From Hydractinia symbiolongicarpus (taxonomy: Eukaryota; Cnidaria; Hydrozoa; Anthoathecata; Hydractiniidae), in the NCBI RefSeq assembly GCF_029227915.1, contig NC_079882.1, forward strand, positions 16,816,501 to 16,880,500: 64,000 nucleotides of DNA. The letters are read 5' to 3'. The position numbers and the translations under genes are program-made. A model generated the notes under the pieces. The model saw only the letters and a list, made by a program, of their open reading frames with translations, had not been told where the DNA came from and ran no database searches. Within the stretch, counting starts at the first letter, position 1; each line of letters starts with the position of its first letter. Below, in pieces: positions 60,303-64,000 of this stretch.

Positions 60303-63300
60303 ATGGCCTTTTGCAGTCTAATAAAGGCCTCACACGTAAATCACGTGGTTCCATCTGCCTGCGCAGGTTACCATTGGACTATTCCTTCCAGTCTCAATGC
60401 ACTACAACGTCCCAAGTCGTTTTCATTGGCGAAGTTGCCTTAGAACACTCTTAACTACGTGCACAGTCCTATAAAGGCTGTAATATGGCCTTTTGCAGTC
60501 TAATAAAGGCCTCACACGTAAATCACGTTGTTTCACCTGCCTGCGCAGGTTACCATCGGCCTAGTCCTTCCAGTCTCAATGTGCTACAACGTCCCAAGTC
60601 GTTTTCATTAGCGCCGTTGCTTTACAACACTCCTAACTACGTGCACAGTCCTATAAAGGCTGTAATATGGCCTTTTGCAGTCTAGTAAAGGCTTCATGCG
60701 TAAATCACGTGGTTTCACCTGCCTGCGCAGGTTACCATTGGTCTAGTCCTTTCAGTCTCAATGTGCTACAACGTCCCAAGTCGTTTTCATTGGCGAATTT
60801 GCCTTAGAACACTCTTAACTACGTGCACAGTCCTATAAAGGCTGTAATATGGCCTTTTGCAGTCTAATAAAGGCCTCACACGTAAATCACGTGGTTTAAC
60901 CTGTCTGCACAGGTTACCATTGGTCTAGTCCTTACAGTCTCAATGCGCTACAACGTCCCAAGTGTTTTTATTAGCGCCGTTGCCTTACAACACTCTTAAC
61001 TGCGTGCACAGTCCTATAAAGGCTGTAATTTGGCCTTTTGCAGTCTAGCAAAGGATTCATACGTAAATCACGTGGTTTCACCTGCCTGCGCAGGTTACCA
61101 TTGGTCTAGTCCTTCCAGTCTCCATGTGCTACAACGTCCCAAGTCGTTTTCATTGGCGAAGTTGCCTTAGAACACTCTTAACTACGTGCACAGTCCTATA
61201 AAGGCTGTAATATGGCCTTTTGCAGTCTAATAAAGGCCTCACACGTAAATCACGTTGTTTCACCTGCCTGCGCAGGTTACCATCGGCCTAGTCCTTCCAG
61301 TCTCAATGTGCTACAACGTCCCAAGTCGTTTTCATTAGCGCCGTTGCTTTACAACACTCTTAACTACGTGCACAGTCCTATAAAGGCTGTAATATGGCCT
61401 TTTGCAGTCTAGTAAAGGCTTCATGCGTAAATCACGTGGTTTCACCTGCCTGCGCAGGTTACCATTGGTCTAGTCCTTTCAGTCTCAATGTGCTACAACG
61501 TCCCAAGTCGTTTTCATTGGCGAATTTGCCTTAGAACACTCTTAACTACGTGCACAGTCCTATAAAGGCTGTAATATGGCCTTTTGCAGTCTAATAAAGG
61601 CCTCACACGTAAATCACGTGGTTTAACCTGTCTGCACAGGTTACCATTGGTCTAGTCCTTACAGTCTCAATGCGCTACAACGTCCCAAGTGTTTTTATTA
61701 GCGCCGTTGCCTTACAACACTCTTAACTGCGTGCACAGTCCTATAAAGGCTGTAATTTGGCCTTTTGCAGTCTAGCAAAGGCTTCATACGTAAATCACGT
61801 GGTTTCACCTGCCTGCGCAGGTTACCATTGGTCTAGTCCTTCCAGTCTCCATGTGCTACAACGTCCCAAGTCGTTTTCATTAGCGCCATTGCTTTACAAC
61901 ACTCTTAACTACGTGCAGAGTCCTATAAAGGCTGTAATATGGCCTTTTGCAGTCTAATAAAAGCCTCACACGTAAATCACGTGGTTCCATCTGCCTGCGC
62001 AGGTTACCATTGGACTATTCCTTCCAGTCTCAATGCACTACAACGTCCCAAGTTGTTTTCATTGGCGAAGTTGCCTTAGAACACTCTTAACTACGTGCAC
62101 AGTCCTATAAAGGCTGTAATATGGCCTTTTGCAGTCTAATAAAGGCCTCACACGTAAATCACGTTGTTTCACCTGCCTGCGCAGGTTACCATCGGCCTAG
62201 TCCTTCCAGTCTCAATGTGCTACAACGTCCCAAGTCGTTTTCATTAGCGCCGTTGCTTTACAACACTCTTAACTACGTTCACAGTCCTATAAAGGCTGTA
62301 ATATGGCCTTTTGCGGTCTAATAAAGGCCTCACACGTAAATCACTTGGTTCCATCTGCCTGCGCAGGTTACCACTGGACTATTCCTTCCAGTCTCAATGC
62401 ACTACAACGTTTCAAGTGGTTTTCCTTAGCGCCGTGGCCTTAGAACACTCTTAACTACCTGCACAGTCCTGTAAAGGCTGTAATATGGCCTTTTGCAGTC
62501 TATTAAAGGCCTCACACGTAAATCACGTGGTTTCACCTGTCTGCGCAGGTTACCATTGGCCTAGTCCTTACATTCTCAATGCGCTACAACGTCCCAAGTC
62601 GTTTTCATTGGCGCCGTTGCTTTACAACACTCTTAACTACGTGCACAGTCCTATAAAGGCTGTAATTTGGCCTTTTGCAGTCTAGCAAAGGCTTCATACG
62701 TAAATCACGTGGTTTCACCTGCCTGCGCAGGTTACCATTGGTCTAGTCCTTCCAGTCTCCATGTGCTACAATGTCCCAAGTCGTTTTCATTAGCGCCATT
62801 GCTTTACAACACTCTTAACTACGTGCACAGTCCTATAAAGGCTGTAATATGGCCTTTTGCAGTCTAATAAAAGCCTCACACGTAAATCACGTGGTTCCAT
62901 CTGCCTGCGCAGGTTACCATTGGACTATTCCTTCCAGTCTCAATGCACTACAACGTCCCAAGTCGTTTTCATTGGCGAAGTTGCCTTAGAACACTCTTAA
63001 CTACGTGCACAGTCCTATAAAGGCTGTAATATGGCCTTTTGCAGTCTAATAAAGGCCTCACACGTGAATCACGTTGTTTCACCTGCCTGCGCAGGTTACC
63101 ATCGGCATAGTCCTTCCAGTCCCAATGTGCTACAACGTCCCAAGTCGTTTTCATTAGCGCCGTTGCTTTACAACACTCTTAACTACGTGCACAGTCCTAT
63201 AAAGGCTGTAATATGGCCTTTTGCAGTCTAATAAAGGCCTCACACGTAAATCACGTGATTTCACCGGTCTGCGCAGGTTACCATTGGCCTAGTCCTTCCA

Positions 63301-64000
63301 GTCTCAATGCGCTACAACGTCCCAAGTCGTTTTCATTATCGCTGTTGCCTTACAACACTCTTAAATACGTGCACAGTCCTATAAAGGCTGTAATATGGCC
63401 TTTTGCAGTCTAATAAAGGCCTCACACGTAAATCACGTTGTTTCACCTGCCTGCGCAGGTTACCATCGGCCTAGTCCTTCCAGTCTCAATGTGCTACAAC
63501 GTCCCAAGTCGTTTTCATTGGCGAAGTTGCCTTAGAACACTCTTAACGTGCACAGGCCTATAAAGGCTGTAATATGGCCTTTTGCAGTGTAATAAAGGCC
63601 TCACACGTAAATCACGTGGTTTCACCTGTCTGCGTAGGTTACAATTGGCCTAGTCCTTACAGTCTCAATGCGCTACAACGTCCCAAGTCGTTTTCATTGG
63701 CGAAGTTGCCTTAGAACACTCTTAACTACGTGCACAGTCCTATAAAGGCTGTGATATGGCCTTTTGCAGTCTAGTAAAGGCCTCCCACGTAAATCACGTG
63801 GTTTCACCGGTCTGCGCAGGTCACCATTGGCCTAGTCCTTCCAGTCTCAATGCACTACAACGTCCCAAGTCGTTTTCATTAGTGCCGCTGCCTTACAACA
63901 CTCTTAACTACGTGAACAGTCCTATAAAGGCTGTAATTTGGCCTTTTGCAGTCTAGTAAAGGCTTCATGCGTAAATCACGTGGTTTCACCTGCCTGCGCA
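60303..64000 (+). repeat. Third HOR domain, second part (assembled from copies)
   Basis: Three source segments lie end to end: 60,485-62,666 parallels 46,300-48,481, 62,485-63,511 parallels 55,754-56,780, and 63,518-64,000 parallels 48,605-49,087 (offset 14,913). The last pair shares the TTTTGCAGTGTAATAAAGG variant and the CCTCCCACG variant. The array continues beyond the window. Confidence 0.85.

Larger units (their letters stand above)
14049..64000 (+). repeat. 182-bp satellite array, plus-strand arm
   Basis: About 274 tandem monomers of the same satellite on the plus strand, running without interruption to the end of the window. Single-monomer length is usually 182 bp, with private indels producing 175-181-bp variants and one 110-bp truncated copy near 44,548. 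The arm is a mosaic of HOR domains, described in separate entries. No unique sequence of 50 bp or more was found in it. The array continues past the right edge of the window, since the last monomer is cut at 64,000. Confidence 0.97.

Noticed and set aside
142-63956. A family of more than a hundred small proteins of about 66 residues (starting MAFCSL or similar)
   Set aside because: They are the satellite itself read in one frame. The frame ends because the 182-bp period shifts it. The first codon is ATG, TTG or GTG depending on monomer type, many copies are broken, and the variants look like neutral CpG changes. There is no conserved translation signal.
1-64000. CRISPR array or other prokaryotic spaced repeat
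   Set aside because: The repeats are regular, but there are no unique spacers, the unit is 182 bp and no associated genes are present.
1-64000. CENP-B box
   Set aside because: TTCGCTAATGAAAACG (minus arm) has the TTCG start, but the essential A and CGGG positions do not match. No copy that I checked fits the core pattern.
1-64000. rDNA spacer repeats, 5S rRNA or tRNA clusters
   Set aside because: No rRNA sequence, no tRNA-like fold, and no Pol III A-box/B-box pair were recognisable in the monomer.

Overview
The window is almost entirely one tandem satellite DNA of eukaryotic type. The repeating monomer is 182 bp, and about 345 copies fill everything except a single 742-bp transposon insertion at 5,093-5,834. 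I find no protein-coding gene, rRNA, tRNA, CRISPR array or bacterial-type operon. Short open frames of about 66 codons recur once per monomer, but I judge them by-products of the repeat. The host is a eukaryote, because of the megasatellite organisation, the higher-order repeats (HORs) and a TTAA-targeting DNA transposon. The sequence alone does not let me name the species. A centromeric or pericentromeric block is plausible but unproven.

Layout. From 1 to about 14,048 the monomers lie on the minus strand; from about 14,049 to 64,000 they lie on the plus strand. The two arms meet head-to-head with no spacer. The minus arm contains a 4-monomer HOR of about 727 bp (1-5,088), the transposon, 9-monomer HORs of 1,632 and 1,637 bp (6,140-9,408), and an 11-monomer repeat of 2,001 bp (9,409-12,88x). 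The plus arm starts with a heterogeneous stretch (14,049-18,222). It continues with an 8-monomer, 1,453-bp tandem duplication (18,223-21,129) and a mosaic of kilobase-scale duplications (21,130-38,007). Next comes a clean 11-monomer, 2,001-bp HOR repeated about three times (38,008-44,548). A 72-bp deletion at 44,548/44,549 marks entry into another HOR domain (44,549-64,000), built from duplications at offsets of 7,270, 14,185, 6,731 and 14,913 bp. That domain is interrupted by monomers of the earlier type at about 57,300-60,300.

Monomer anatomy (plus-arm phase, position 1 at the ATG/TTG before GGCCTTTTGCAG). Positions 31-45 are an inverted repeat containing the E-box CACGTG. Positions 56-65 are the perfect palindrome CCTGCGCAGG. 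A CCATTGG (inverted CCAAT) lies at 69-75. Positions 166-175 read CCTATAAAGG, which fits the CArG consensus CC(A/T)6GG and contains a TATA-like core. Variation between monomers is strongly non-uniform, and much of it is CpG to TpG/CpA transition.

Most informative items. The insertion has the hallmarks of a non-autonomous piggyBac-type element: TTAA target duplication, termini beginning CCCT, and at least three empty paralogous sites inside the same window. Several chimeric or truncated monomers preserve exact footprints of unequal exchange. The sharp strand switch joins arms built from the same repeat families. I found no convincing new protein-based or RNA-based system.
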